Assembly (NCBI RefSeq): GCF_032062135.1 | Contig: NC_092861.1 | Location: 137,246,078-137,310,077, forward strand | Length of the DNA stretch: 64,000 nt | Source of the DNA: Pyxicephalus adspersus | Taxonomy: Eukaryota > Chordata > Amphibia > Anura > Pyxicephalidae | Direction of reading: 5' to 3' | Shown: positions 23,054 to 35,343 of the stretch, one piece after another | How the letters are laid out: each line of letters starts with the position of its first letter | How positions within the stretch are numbered: position 1 is the first letter of the stretch | The notes under the pieces: model-generated | What the model was told of the DNA's origin: nothing | Database searches by the model: none | What the model saw: only the letters and a program-made list of their open reading frames with translations | Made by a program: the position numbers and the translations under genes

Positions 23054-24330
23054 TGGTGGACTGGTGTAGTAGGCTGCTGACTATAATTCCCACCATAGAT
23101 GCCGTCTGCATGTAGTTTGCATATTCTACCTATTGAAGGTAAAGTTTTCCTTGAACATACCGGTAGGCAGGGCAAGGGTTTTAAGGTAAGATGAACAGGG
23201 ATCTTGGCCAGGGCCCCAACCTTCTCCAGTGCCCTAGTTGGCAGAATGACAGGGGTGCAGGGAGCTGGAATGCTGTGCATTGTAGGCCCCCACTTTATAT
23301 TTGCCAATGATCCTCTAATTTTGTTTTAACCTGTCCCTACTAATAAGGCAATAGGATCAACTAGTTCAAGTGAATGTGGAATGAACAATAGGCCTGCAGT
23401 GATTGGTTGGCTGAACAATATTCTAATGATCTAATAAGTGTGATTGTGTTCTGCACCAGTCGCCAGCAAGTCAATACAATTTAGAAAATTTCACTTTAAG
23501 CAAATCATCAAAAAAATGTATATTTTTTAATAATCTAACCATCTGTATAAAAACTGGACTACATTTGGGAAGGGAGATCAATGCTAAGACCGTAATATAC
23601 AGAGCGGTATTTGTAAATCCATCTTTCCAGGTACGTCGGCTGAGATTTTATCTGCGCCAGATTCCTCAGACACAGAACCTGAGATGTATTACAGGGAGCA
23701 TTAATGAGGTAATGTCTCATCAGCGGCACTGCCATGCGGGGATGAGTGACTAACCCCCAGAACTGCTCCAGCCTTTTATATAACGCCAAGCCCATTAACC
23801 ATGTCATGCTCCGAGATTGTGGGCGATGACCTCACATGACTCGCCGCTGCCTGCTAAGAACACTGACTATTTATGTCCGTTTATTTGAACTTACTCATGG
23901 AAATGACTCGCCATCGTATGTTTTACTATATGACTGTCCTTGTAAAAAAATATAATCTACTATATTTATGTTTGGTGTAAATGGAAGTCGGGATGGAATA
24001 GCTACCATTGGCCAATTGCCACCGGGGGGGGGGGGGCCCAGATGTAGTTTATGTGCAATAAAAAATCAAACCTATTTTGTCACTTCATTTTTTTTAACTT
24101 TACCTTAAATTTTAATTCCAATTAACTTTTTCTGAGTTAAAACATATTCTGTGGTTTGGTAAAAAAAGGATTTATAGGCAATATTTTAATTATAAGTCTT
24201 TTTAAGACTTAGGGGTCATTTTATACATTTTTTCACCCGAAATGCACAACCTTTTGTACAGCAGAGCTCAGATTGTAGTGGAAAAAACAACAGGAGCAAT
24301 TCATTTGTGCTGCATTGCAAAGCAACTTTT
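23054..24330. other. Unique DNA, nothing recognised
   Basis: No gene recognised. A run of 13 G residues lies at 24024-24036. The block 23540-23900 is base-balanced. Confidence 0.4.
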
Positions 24331-24500
24331 GCCCAAAACCTTCAGGTGTCTTCTAGAAACCTGAAGATGAAGAATGACTCCACCTTTTTAACACAATGAC
24401 TTCAAGCATACATCAACAAAAGAATAGCTTCACCAGGAGAAAATTAAAGTTTTGGAATGGCCTAGCCAAAGCCCAGACCTAAATTCAGTAGATCTTTGAT
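24331..24500 (+). pseudogene. Tc1-like transposase relic, C-terminal part, plus strand
   Basis: The phrase [10 protein letters not shown] is encoded at 24455-24484, preceded by IKVL. This is the motif that leads to the third catalytic residue in Tc1-like transposases. Upstream, NDFKHTSTKE resembles the NDPKHT region. Stops and frameshifts are frequent, and the catalytic Glu region is replaced. Neither end of the element is recognisable. It meets a minus-strand relic at about 24500, tail to tail. Confidence 0.75.
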
Positions 24501-24733
24501 TATGGCACACATTCACTGTGTCATCATTTTAATAAGCTAATGCAATGTCGCAACATTTATTTTCATCCAAAGTTACATTTAGCTTTCACCCACATCTTGC
24601 ACGTTCAAAAAATTCTCAATGGGGTAAGGCCTGGACTTAAGGTCTGTGGTGGCTAATCCATGTGTGAAAATGATGTCTAATTCTCCCTGAACTGCTCTTT
24701 CACAGTTTAAACCCAATAAATCCTGGCATTGTC
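24501..24733 (-). pseudogene. Tc1-like transposase relic, minus strand
   Basis: Read on the minus strand it gives a DNARIYW-like motif just inside 24733, then VKEQFREN and SFSHMD, an order typical of the last third of one Tc1-like subfamily. It shares wording with 40082-40420, for example AATCCATG and AAATCCTGGCATTGTC. Several stops and shifts are present. The break at 24734 coincides with an inverted-repeat insertion. Confidence 0.7.
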
Positions 24734-24734
24734 A

Positions 24735-25142
24735 GAGAATAAAGAAAACAAAGCAGGCTGGGGTTTGAGTGGCAATTGTCAAACTTGTATATGGCACATC
24801 AATTTGCATGCCATTAGTTAAGTGAAAAAGCAATAACACTCATGGTGCATAACAGAGATAATAAGAAATAGGCTTCCCTATGAGTCCAAAGCAGCAGTGT
24901 AGGAATTAAGACCGCTATGAGTGTTTTAATTCTACAAGAAACCACCTTCACTGTATATTGCTCAAATGGTCTCTACATATCCCATGATGAAAACATCTGG
25001 CGAAACACGTTGGGATTGAGACTCTATTCACTCTTACTAAATATCATCTGGTTAGGCAGCTTATGTACAGTAACAAAATGCAAATTGATGTGCCAATTAG
25101 TTTGCCACTGAAACCCCAGCCGTATTTGTTTTCTTTATTCTC
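24735..25142. mobile_element. 408-bp element with long imperfect inverted repeats
   Basis: The left arm (24735-24809) begins GAGAATAAAGAAAACAAA and includes GGCTGGGGTTTGAGTGGCAA and GGCACATCAATTTGCAT. The right arm (25078-25142) is its reverse complement with a small length difference in the middle. The interior carries GCGAAACACGTTGGGATTGAG, a member of a motif family scattered through the window. Tc1-like sequence lies on both sides, so the element probably inserted into a Tc1 relic. No coding capacity. Family not identified. Confidence 0.75.
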
Positions 25143-25144
25143 CT

Positions 25145-25290
25145 TCAGTTATCACTGGGGTAGGCAACTATTATCGTTTTATGGGCACCTAATGTTGCTG
25201 AACCTAGACCTGACCAACTGAAGCAACCCCAGATCTTTACACTGCCCCCACAGGCACAACAGATCATAAAGATCACTGCCCCCACAGGCT
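25145..25290 (-). pseudogene. Tc1-like transposase relic, middle part, minus strand
   Basis: The minus strand encodes SVKIWGCFSWSGLGSATLG at about 25243-25187, matching the WGCFSW-type motif between the first and second catalytic residues of Tc1-like transposases. It ends at a stop next to the inserted 408-bp element. It may belong to the same dead copy as 24501-24733. Confidence 0.75.
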
Positions 25291-25332
25291 TAGGGATTTT
25301 TTGGGGGGCCAGGCAGTGTATATACTCTAGCT

Positions 25333-25600
25333 CAGTGTTTCTCAAATTTTCTAACATGGGGGAACCCTTGAAAAACTTTCAGGTCTTTAAGGAACCCCTT
25401 TTATAATTACTACATTCACAGCTCACAGATAATTAGTGTGGTGGTTAGAAGAAATAACATCTCTTACATTGCTGGCCAGTGGGAAGAATGTCTCCCTTAC
25501 AGATAGCCAAAATCATTGATGTTATTAAACCAGAGAGGTACAATTCAGTGCTCAAAGAACCCCTAGAAATCTTTGGAGGAACCCTGGTTGAGAAATACTG
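25333..25600 (+). mobile_element. hAT-like non-autonomous element, complete (268 bp)
   Basis: The ends are CAGTGTTTCTCAA and TTGAGAAATACTG, inverted with one mismatch. It is flanked by 8-bp direct repeats CTCTAGCT (25325-25332) and ATCTAGCT (25601-25608), which differ at one base. An 8-bp duplication and this terminus are hallmarks of hAT elements. The interior has no coding frame. This is the best reference copy for the related copies at 19436, 22842, 36810, 42745, 43995, 48949 and 57560. Confidence 0.9.
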
Positions 25601-25608
25601 ATCTAGCT

Positions 25609-27011
25609 GATCTCTCCAGTTACTCCGGTTCTCCTCTTGAGCTGGTTGGTCTGTGTAGAAGGCATTTGGTGAATTTAAATTTAAGTTGAGTTTGCTTTAG
25701 TTATAAATGCCTTCCAGCTGATACAATAGTGGCTCCATTATTGACGTAGGTCTCTGGGTGTCACAATCTATCCTTCATTTATCCGTTAAGTCATCATTTA
25801 ATACATGCAAATATGATCTGGAATAATCAGTTCCATCTGTGACAAATAAACAATAATATTTTTCAGGGAGAGTATAACTGTCTTTGAAAAGTGTGAATTG
25901 GAGTAATCTGCAGATTGTAACTGAGAATAGATAAATCACTTGTAATCTGAAGCTTAAGAACTCTGCAATATGACAAGTTGGGCTACTGGCGGGTATATTA
26001 CACTTTCTGCACAAGGCAGAGGAAACGTTAACCCGCTATGACAGGATAATGGTTTAAAGTTTCAGAACTCCCCGAGTGTCCTGACTTTTGATCTGTTTTC
26101 AAGTTGATTTACTTGCCAGCTACCTACAGGTCTGTTGTGTTTCAAATTTTCACTCTGGCCTTGCATACCGCAAGCCAACTTTTTCGGTAATGAAATCTTG
26201 TACCTGCATTCATGATAATCTGATTTGCATATCTTTGAGTGCAGTGTAATTGCATTAAAAGTATAGGATTTCTTCCTTAATGCATGTAATTATTAGCATA
26301 TGCGATATACTTCAATCCAACAAATTTTCTTTCAAGCGCACAATTCATACTAGCCAATCGAATCCTATCAGTTCTTGGCTTGTATACCATTTCATAATTT
26401 TTCCCTTTGCAGAAACTGCGACTGCATAGTTTTCATTTACTTCTTTTCTTTTTCACATGTGAATATTACATCTTTGTCATTTGATTTAAAGCTCAACTCT
26501 GGCTCAACTGCAAAACTTTTTTAGTAGCTTTAAATGTGATCAGAAAAGGTTTAGAACATAATTTGGATTTTAATACCATTTGTGCCCACATTGAAAATAT
26601 TTGCCTGTGAGATTTTAAATGTTGTGTCCTCATTGGAGGTTATTTTTTCTTCCCCTATCTTCTAACTGAGGGGGAAAAAACAAGAAAAGGGGACAGAGAC
26701 AGCAATAAAATGCTTTGGCAATTATTGGTTGTACGTGGTAGGATTCTTGTGGGGTGCTAGACTTCAGCATCAACATGGGGAGGTTTACATGGCAATAGAA
26801 AACTGTCAGGTACTTTAAAGTCTGAATAATAATTTATATGAAGCTAAAAAAATGTTGTATAAAGAAAAAATGTGCCCCAGAAGGGTAAAAATATAATATT
26901 AATTTTTTTAGGGAATGATGACAGGTGAGAGAGATGTGTTCCTCTTTGCCAGTTCCAACTGTAATTAGTGCCCCTCCAAGGCTACTCTTCCATCGAGATT
27001 AAGTTATTTAA
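25609..27011. other. Unique DNA with an octamer-rich block
   Basis: No gene recognised. At 26195-26345 several homeodomain/octamer-like words cluster (ATTTGCAT, TAATTATTA, AGCATATGC). The rest is AT-rich and featureless. Confidence 0.4.
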
Positions 27012-27454
27012 AGTAAAAATTCTGTTTGTGTTTTTTTTTAAGTGCAACACCCTTTATTTTCAATTGCTTAGGCAAATGGGAGCACAGAGCCCCCCAGGAT
27101 ACCTACGTCACGCATCCCGGGAGGCTCCTGGCGCCCAAGCATGCTCCATGCCCAAGCATCTCTGGCATATGTAGAAGGTGTCCTTTCATCAATAGGGAAA
27201 AATTTCCGATCTCACACATGCGCAGTGAGATCAGCAGGTTTTTTCCCAATCTACGTCACCCAATCTTGCGCCTTCAAAGTGCAAGATTGGGTGACAAAGG
27301 GAGAAGAACACGAAAGAAGAGAAGAGAAGGTGACTGCGCCCGGCGCAAGGGATACCAGGACGATGCAAGAAGAAACCTCCCGACGGACAGACTGATTGAA
27401 GGTAAGTTTGATTTTATTGTTTTGGGTTACTTTTGGGTTTACTTCCGCCCTAAA
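27012..27454 (+). mobile_element. Kolobok/T2-like element, copy B, ends lost
   Basis: It follows copy A (20158) from TAAAAATTCTGTTTGTG through AAGTGCAACACCCTTTA, CCTACGTCACGCATCCCGGG, ATGCGCAGTGAGATCAGC and GAAGAAACCTCCCGACGG to the GGGTTTACTTCCGCCCT end. Both TTAA termini are missing or mutated. A hairpin is formed by CACCCAATCTTGC and GCAAGATTGGGTG. A 154-codon frame across this copy is a by-product of the repeat. Confidence 0.75.
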
Positions 27455-29171
27455 TACAGGAACAAGGGCTTCCACTGGTCCTGCATATAATGCATCATGA
27501 TGTAAATGGCCAACATTAATTTCAGCATTGGAGATAAGAAGACCAAGTGTTCTCCACACTACAGAAAAGTTCTTGTATTCTTCAACCTTGGTCTAGTGCC
27601 AGCAGTCTTCAGATACAAAACAACAATCATCACCCCATTAGCTGTGTGTCCGATATGCTGTTTACACCCCCCCTAAGGTTATATTCTCTTATTAAGCTAT
27701 GTAAGACTCTGTTTGAAAACATCTCATGAACAAGCTGAGCATTGTCTTCTTCATATGTTGACTGAGAGCAAATTTTTTATTTGTTTGCCAGCCTTGATTT
27801 GTATTTAACCAATCCATGCTGTATTAAAAAAAGTTTGGCTTCAAATACATTTAGGTAAAAAAATATACACTCACATAGGCCAATGTCTTTTGTACACATG
27901 TGTACAAAACAATAAAAAAATAAGATTGGGAACATTTCAAAATTTGGAAAATTATCCTAGAAACATTGTGGTTGAACGAAACAAATAACGTGTGTTAAAA
28001 AGTGATAGTTATAATAAACTTCAAAAACATTGTCACATCACACAGTTTACTCACCTCATTTTTTATGGCGTTATTCTTTTCCAGTGAAACCATATATAGA
28101 CTATTCTGGGATGCCGATTATTGATGTGTATTCTTTGGACGTAAGGTCCCTCCATGTTGCCAAGTGGATTAAATGCCTCCTGGATTTTACATCTTTTATG
28201 ATACAGCCGGGTTCCAAGTTTGTGAAATCATCCTCTGAATGAACTTTGTGGTAGCAACTGTAACTATATGATGGAATGGATGCTGATGATGAGTTTTGTG
28301 GTCTTCGGATCACGTGTAGGTGGAGGTGTTCATAGGAACATTAAAACCTGGCAGGTTGTTTTTCCATAAAATACTTGCCAACATGACAGATTGAAATGTC
28401 TTCCTTTGTGGGATTTTCTATTTCATTTCTTTTTTTTTTATGGTGAAGGAAAAAGAAAGTTTTTTTGCTTGTCAGATTCATGTTAATAACATCTGAAAAA
28501 TAATTCCTTTCTTCCATGAGTATAATTTTATGTTCTGTAATACTTTGGATTTGTGGAAGAAATATGTAGTTGATCGGTAAAACAGGAATGCTTGAGGCTT
28601 ACACAAGTGACCTTTTTATTTCTAGAATATTTCTTTCTGTTCAGATGTTTAGCTGCAGTGTTTTAGGTGCAGATGAACAGCTACTAAATATTGTGAAAAA
28701 TGAAGAAACCATTGGCATCATTGTAACAAAAATATTTTATAGAATTTGTGGAATAAAAACAAATACCTAACTCTTCCCTCATCAAATATAGTTCAGCGAC
28801 CAGGAGAAGACTGGAAACTTCTGGTCTGGATGAAATACAAAGTGGACTTTTCATTATAGGTATAGATTCATATTTTATATCCTTTTTTTTTGATGTTGGC
28901 TAAAAAAAAACCCAAAAAGCCTGTGCTGAAGGACTTCCTTTTACCAAATGTTGTAATTGCATGTTGCCCTCCATGCAGAGGCGGATGTAGCCAATGGGTG
29001 CCCCTATGCAGAACTAAATTGGCCTCCCGCTGAACTGACTTGGGGCCCTCATGGGAACATCTGTTGGCTGATGAGGGTCTGGTGCTATGTCCCTATGTCC
29101 ACCCATGCATCCATGTATCACACTGCTTGACGGTCCTAATCTTATTTATGTCTTTATGACTCTTTATTCTT
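27455..29171. other. Unique DNA with one perfect palindrome
   Basis: Nothing coding recognised. A 22-bp perfect palindrome lies at 27888-27909. A possible 56-nt exon at 28085-28140 was considered and not accepted. Confidence 0.4.
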
Positions 29172-29286
29172 ATTTTTATTATTAAACAGTATTAATATAG
29201 CGCCAGCATATTACGCACATTAAATAGGGGTTGCAAATGACAGACAGATACAGGCAGTGACACAGGAGGAGGAGGAGGAGAGAACC
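29172..29286 (-). repeat. L2/CR1-like 3' tail, minus strand
   Basis: It contains TATTAAACAGTATTAATATAG, GCGCCAGCATATTACGC, ATTAAATAGGGGTTGCAAATG and GACACAGGAGGAGGAG, the reverse complement of the tail at 2271. It is truncated before the AAGCTTACAATCT block. Confidence 0.7.
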
Positions 29287-29614
29287 GATGTATGTTTCCA
29301 GGGCTGGCCCAGGGGCAAATACCTTCCCCCTTTCTCTTTTACACCCATTCCAGTCCTTTCCTACCAACAACTGCAAAAAAACAGCAACAGACCACAGTTA
29401 CTTCTATTAAACAACAATAAACATTTGGTAATAGATACTCCGAATGATTCAGTTTAAAGAAATCCATAAAAATGTACTGTCTTGGATATTAAATTAACAA
29501 CTTAATTCAGCTTTTTCCAAGGACTTTTATATAGAAAAAGACACTTTTTCACTTGCTATAAACCCCACCTTACTAAATTTATTTCTATCTGTTAGGAAAA
29601 AAACAAAAAATGTT
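29287..29614. other. Unique DNA, nothing recognised
   Basis: AT-rich, no feature seen. Confidence 0.35.
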
Positions 29615-29663
29615 CATGGATCCTGGCCCGCAAGGACCAAGGAACAGAAGTTGGACACCCCTG
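29615..29663 (+). repeat. hAT-like right end fragment
   Basis: GTTGGACACCCCTG at 29650-29663 reads CAGGGGTGTCCAAC on the other strand, an hAT-like terminus, preceded by the usual GGCCCGCAAGGACC block. No left end is visible upstream. Confidence 0.5.
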
Positions 29664-30457
29664 ACTTAATTAGTATTTTTTTATGTAGAGAAATCCAAGT
29701 TGAGAACATACTTTGGGTTTAGAATGAAGAAAGGATTGGGGCTACTATGGATGTCACATTTTGCCGGGAGTTGTGGATTTTACTACAGAGTTAGATCATA
29801 ATATAACGGTGCATATGATCACATTTCTGTAATAAATTCAAAGAATAAAGTTTTTTTTGTATTCAATTTTATTTTTGGTGTAAAGTGAGTCTCATGCTTC
29901 ATTTAAGGTCAGGCGGAAATTGCTAAAATATGGCATTACCAATAGCATACTTCATTCTTTTTTTGAATGCCCATGTATGCCATCTGTTTTGTCTTTGAAA
30001 GAATATTACCAACTTTGAGTATTATCAAAGAGGTATATGAAGATGAAGTTTGGCTGCTTGTTGGGATCATTGACCAACCTAAAACCAGCTACTGTTCATC
30101 ATTTTATCAGCAGTAGTCATCTCCTACATGATATTCCCTGTTGTGATTATATCTGCATCATGTCTTTGCTAGATTAGGTATTTTATAGTCTGACAATTCT
30201 TTTGACTTTACAGTTAATCTAAAGAATCCCAGAAGTGATGTCATCCATAGTACAATGCATTTCTTTCTTTTAGTAATTACTGTGTTGCATGATTACATAC
30301 TTTTGATGGGAATTGTGTTGGGAATTGCCTGTGCTATACACAAAATACTTTCCAGTATGGCCTGGAAGAGTATTAGCTTTAATTCAGAACCTAACAATGG
30401 GAATGATTCTCTTAAAGAAAGATTTTCTGTCTAGTATAATGGAAAATTTATTGTTAT
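29664..30457. other. Unique AT-rich DNA, nothing recognised
   Basis: No gene or repeat recognised. Confidence 0.4.
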
Positions 30458-30602
30458 GTAAGCTGGGCAGGGTCCTCTCCTCCTTTTGTGTCACTGTTTG
30501 TAATCGTCTGTTATTTGCTACCCTTATTTAATGTACAGCGCTGCGTAATAGGTTGGTACTATATAAATACTGTTTATTAATAATAGTAATAATAATAATA
30601 AA
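30458..30602 (+). repeat. L2/CR1-like 3' tail
   Basis: TAAGCTGGGCAGGGTCCTC, TTTAATGTACAGCGCTGCG, GGTTGGTACTATATAAATAC and a TTATTAATAATAGTAATAATA end place it with the copy at 2271. Confidence 0.75.
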
Positions 30603-33600
30603 AAATGGTGAAAAAAAAATGGTAAAAAAACAAATTGATATAACCCCAGGAATTTCAATATGGAATGGTCTGTACGTGGTAAGCTTCAAATAAGCAACAA
30701 GTTTTTTGAACTTTGATAACCACTGCCTAAAATAGACTAGCAAAACGACCAGAGCAGAAGACTGCAAAGTCACTTTGACTAGCAACACATGGCGCCCAAA
30801 AAAATAAATCATGAACAAGCAACCAAAATTAATGCAATCAGAACTTTTTCCCTAAAATGTATGTCATTGTACGTCATGGTTTCTGGCAAATATTCACACA
30901 CAAAAACATAGAAATAACTTCACCGTGTTGAGGAGAAGCTGAGGAAGACATTGGAAGTGTGATCTCTGAGCATTCACTAGGAGTCAGCAGTGGACGGCTT
31001 GTTATTCTCTGGGTCTATGATGGATGATAGTAGACTTAGTATAGGACATGAGCTGGTTTGTTTTATTTGCAGATTACATCCACATTCTTCATTAAGACAG
31101 CTTTTGCTTTTCCAAATTTTTAGGACTTGAAGCTTTCCATATGTCGGAGGCTGGAAGTTAAAGTGGCACAGCAAATGCATAATAGTATAATGTCAGTTCA
31201 GTTTTAAATTGCTTCTAGGATTTCTCAGCAAGTGCAGGCGGTAACTGGGGAGGTCGTGGCATTGAACATGTGATACATTTTAGCTTTTGCAATTGCCTAC
31301 GAATAAGCTGTGTTTAGCATTTTATGCCACCCATGTTACTGAATAAAGGGGTGACTGAATCAGAAAGAAATGTGTCGATTACTTTATAATTGCCCCGAAT
31401 AATTTGCATCAAATAAAACATGTAATTAGGAACTCCACTGATCATGGTTAATGAATTGTATGATTTTATGTTTACTGGATCAATCTTCCCGGTATATGTT
31501 CAAGGGAATAAAATAATGAGCAACGCACAGATTCACTTGGTTTTCATAATAGAATATGTTTAAACAAAACTGCAGGCAAACTGCTAAATAAACAGCTAAA
31601 ATTTATTTTACAGGATAATTTTTAAACTTCCAAAATATTTCTAGCCAGTCTTGTGATTTATAGGTATTTGGTACCCTGCAAAGCCTGGCATGCCTAGATC
31701 ACCGGAGAGTGAAAACAGCTAGGGAAGAAAATTAGTACATCTTTTTTGGAAGAAATAGCCTGCCTGTTCACAGTACTTTAATTCTAAGTGATAGTTCTTC
31801 TTTTTATGCTAAAGCAATATGTGACTGTATTTAAGACTGGTATACTTCACAAATTTGTCCACTTTGCTTAGTTACCACACTCCAGGTGAATGAGGTTAAA
31901 ATTGGATCCATCAATGCAAATGCCTATAAATCACTCATTTACATCATTAGGTTTTTAGCATCCTATAGTGGTGACAAGGCCATCTGCACTCCACTCAGCT
32001 GTCAAACAATGTCCTGCTCAAGAATGTAGAAAAAACAATTACAGGTGGCTGAACATGTTGCTGTGCTTGAGAAGGAAATAGTAAATAGTTCTAGACTAAA
32101 ACTTAAATGTTGTGGGAAAATGAAAACTTCATTCAACACTAGCTATAATAATTGGCAAACCCTCGAGGAAAGGCATGATCAACCCACAGCAAAAAACTTG
32201 GTTGCCACCAGGGAGCCATCCATATATACCCCATGGCATAGATTGCACCATTTCTGACCGTGCTTGGTCTGTTCTGACTTAAACTAGAAGAAAGTAATTT
32301 AACAGCAAATCTTGCTTATGGTTATTTATTGTATGTCAAGCGATTAACGACCATTAGTGGCAATCTCCTGTGACGCATTTTACACCAATATGCTTACTCG
32401 AAAGGATGTTCAAGTTGGGCATCCAAATCAACTATGATGTCTTAGACATACCAACCCACTTTTCTAAACAAGGATTAGCAGATCTTCTTATGGATGGCAC
32501 TAGTGTTATCATGGTAAAGTATGTTGATTATGAACATGCTGAAGTGGAATCACTTAAACTTTCAGAAATGACTAGATCTAATCACGTAAGGGAGTCACAC
32601 AAAGGCCAACTATATTGGACAATCCTGACACCTTGGCAGTTGCTGCAGTAATCCAATAGTCAGTCTAGACCCAACACCACACAAGCCAGCTGTTATATAT
32701 TGTGCATTATTTGTAGGATGAAAATATGATTTTTAAATTATGATTTTATTTTTTATACGTTAAAAGAAATGTTTTATCCAAGCAGCCAGTGAACTCCATC
32801 CAATGCTCCATGTTGTGGATGGGTCCGCAGCCTCCTCATTTACTCTGTTGGATTGTTAGCCCTGCATTGAAGGGAATAAAGTCATTGCAATCACACAGGA
32901 CACCTTGGAAAAGAGGTACAGAAGACTGGATGCCCAGTCTGTATGAGCAAGGGAAAAGTAAGGGAAAGGGAAGTATGAGCACACTCGTAAAAGTACACTG
33001 TACATGATATATATAGGCCAAAATGCAAGGGTATTATTTTCTGGAGTGGGATTTAAGTAATAAGAAGTAATAACTGTTGTAATCTCTGGTTTGTAAAATA
33101 GGCCTACAAATCCACTGGTTTGAAACTCCCGATAGAAGTCATATAATAGGCAAGTCCACAGTTCAATGTGCTTCTGACTGCTTGAGATGGGGTGCCTGGA
33201 CACACATTTTTTTGTGTCTGTGTAGGCTCTCTTCAATGAATAGAATAACCCTCCCTTTTGGGTTACTAAAATGGTATGTGTTTAATAAAGTCACATAATA
33301 ACATATACAGAAACTATAAAGCTAAATGTTTGGGAGCATCAAATTTTATGAGATAATTGGACGTCTCATTCTAAAGCCACAGGCATTAATATGTAACAGC
33401 ATTCTTCCATTCTGAAAAGCTGTTCACAGGATCTCGAAGCGTTGGGTACTGAATTTGAATCTGTGTTTCAAATGACATTTCTGGTTATTCTTATGTTATT
33501 CAGTATATGATGGCTCTGTGCAAGCCACTTGAGCTCCAGCATGACAAACTCATCAAGCCATTTAAGTCACAAATTTAGAAGAACTCCGTTTGTCTAAAAT

Positions 33601-35306
33601 TTCTTTGTTTGCTGTAACACTACCGGAACCTTCACTAGAAACACCTGAATTTAATATTTTGGAGGGATTTTCATATAATGTAATTAGACGTTGCCCTTTT
33701 TGTGTCTGCAATTATCACATACAGAGGAAAGGAAGATTAGAATAAAAAGACAACGGGTTGTGTATTACATCAGCTATTTACTTGACAATCCCTGCTGAAA
33801 ATGATGTAAGTGTTTGAGTCATTGAAGTGAGGAGAACAATCGTGAGGAATTCGTGCCAAATTGTCCCTATAAACTTCTTGGAAGAGAAAGCAGTGCAGTA
33901 ATATCATTTCAAGATTTCTTTACCAAAAAAATGACCTAGAGGTAGACCACTAGAAAGTAACGTCAATGTTGAAAACAAATGCTTCTGTAAGTGAAATGTG
34001 TTACTAGTACTATATTTATCATTTTCTGTTTGTTTTTCCAGTTTTTCTTTAAAGTGACCCCGTTTTACAATGAAACATTTTGTTTGTTATATATACAGGG
34101 AGCACAGACTGCTTGGCACATTAGATTTTGGTACAGGCTTTGTTGCAACAAACCCCATTACCTCTTGGCATTACCAAGGTTTGGTAAGAAACCCTGTTTG
34201 TGATGCAAAACAGCCGGATGTATATAAAAAAAAATTATAATAGTACCCACCTGGCGATCTTTAAACTGACCTCATAATAATGAATTCTATTAGTGATTCA
34301 AGGAACATCAAGGGAGGAAGTTACACTTCACAGTCTACAGTAAGTACACTCCTATCTATGAGTGATGCACGCTGTTTTCCACTTTAAATTCCAACTCTGG
34401 GATAAGGTTTTTTTGGCTGCAATACTCACCTTCATATCATTACATGAGAATCACTCCCTGTATGATTGAGGACCAACTTGCTCAGAGAAGTGGAGCATAG
34501 AAAGAAGATCCTATGTCATCTTGTGATCAGCCTGAAGACTTTAAAGAAAATAAATATAATCAAATAACATAAAAAACAACCCTCATTCCTAAGGTGGAGG
34601 AAGCGGGGGCCAGGGGGAGGAACTGGAGAAATCCTGAGCTGAGAATTAGGATTTGGGATTCAATGCGCTAGGATTCCTCTGGGAGAGAAATATGTGTTGA
34701 ATGTAAAACTTTTTAGAGATTTAGAAATGGGGTTCTGCAATAGTCCAGAATGTGATAATGCAAGTGTTGATTGGAGTTTGTTTTATAGAGTGCCCAGGGT
34801 TTTTAGACTTAATATTCATGATCTTCAGTCTGTTTTCTTTCATTTGCAAGGTGTTACACTCTTTCCTGATATAAACATACATTCAGCCAAAAACTTGCAT
34901 TGTACTATTAAAAAAAAAGGTGTATGGAAATATGTACAGAAGACGTCACACTGATTCCCAAATTCATCTATCCGATCGTAATTGTAATATGTCTGAGGAA
35001 TGTGTATGAAATACTGTTTTTATGTAAGGTGTCTTAAATCTGCTGCCAAACTTGATATGAAACAAACCACTCTGTCTAATAAAGTGTCAAATATAAAACC
35101 TGTTTATAACATTTGGCATCGATAAAGGAAAAAATTGTGTATTGAGCTTACCTAATGTAACGTTTTGTATGCATTGTCTTATTTCTCTGCAATTTCCATC
35201 ATATATTAAATCCAGGTGAATACCTCTAGGGTCTAGCACATATCCACTAATTTACTTTAAGGGGGCTACTAAAACTAGCATCTATGTCTGGTCTGCTAAA
35301 AAAAGA

Positions 35307-35307
<1 letters not shown>
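30603..35307. other. Unique AT-rich DNA, longest repeat-poor stretch
   Basis: No transposon, RNA gene or convincing exon recognised over about 4.7 kb. Frames of 93 (32370-32651) and 126 codons (32856-33236, minus) have no recognisable motif. Block 33655-33810 is base-balanced and contains GTAATTAGAC and GCAATTATCACATA, words often seen in conserved enhancers, but conservation cannot be tested here. A TTAAAT-ended segment at 34383-34450 may be another degraded TTAAAG-type fragment. Confidence 0.4.

Positions 35308-35341
<34 letters not shown>
35308..35341. repeat. (TA)n microsatellite
   Basis: About 16 uninterrupted AT units. Confidence 0.9.

Positions 35342-35343
<2 letters not shown>

Noticed and set aside
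27026..27490. 154-codon open frame
   Set aside because: Lies within repeat copy B; the equivalent frame is not kept in copies A and C.
28085..28140. 56-nt exon between TTTTCCAG and GGAC|GTAAGG
   Set aside because: No recognised peptide or partner exon; splice-like pairs this close are expected by chance in 64 kb.
32370..33236. Open frames of 93 and 126 codons
   Set aside because: No domain, splice or start-context support.
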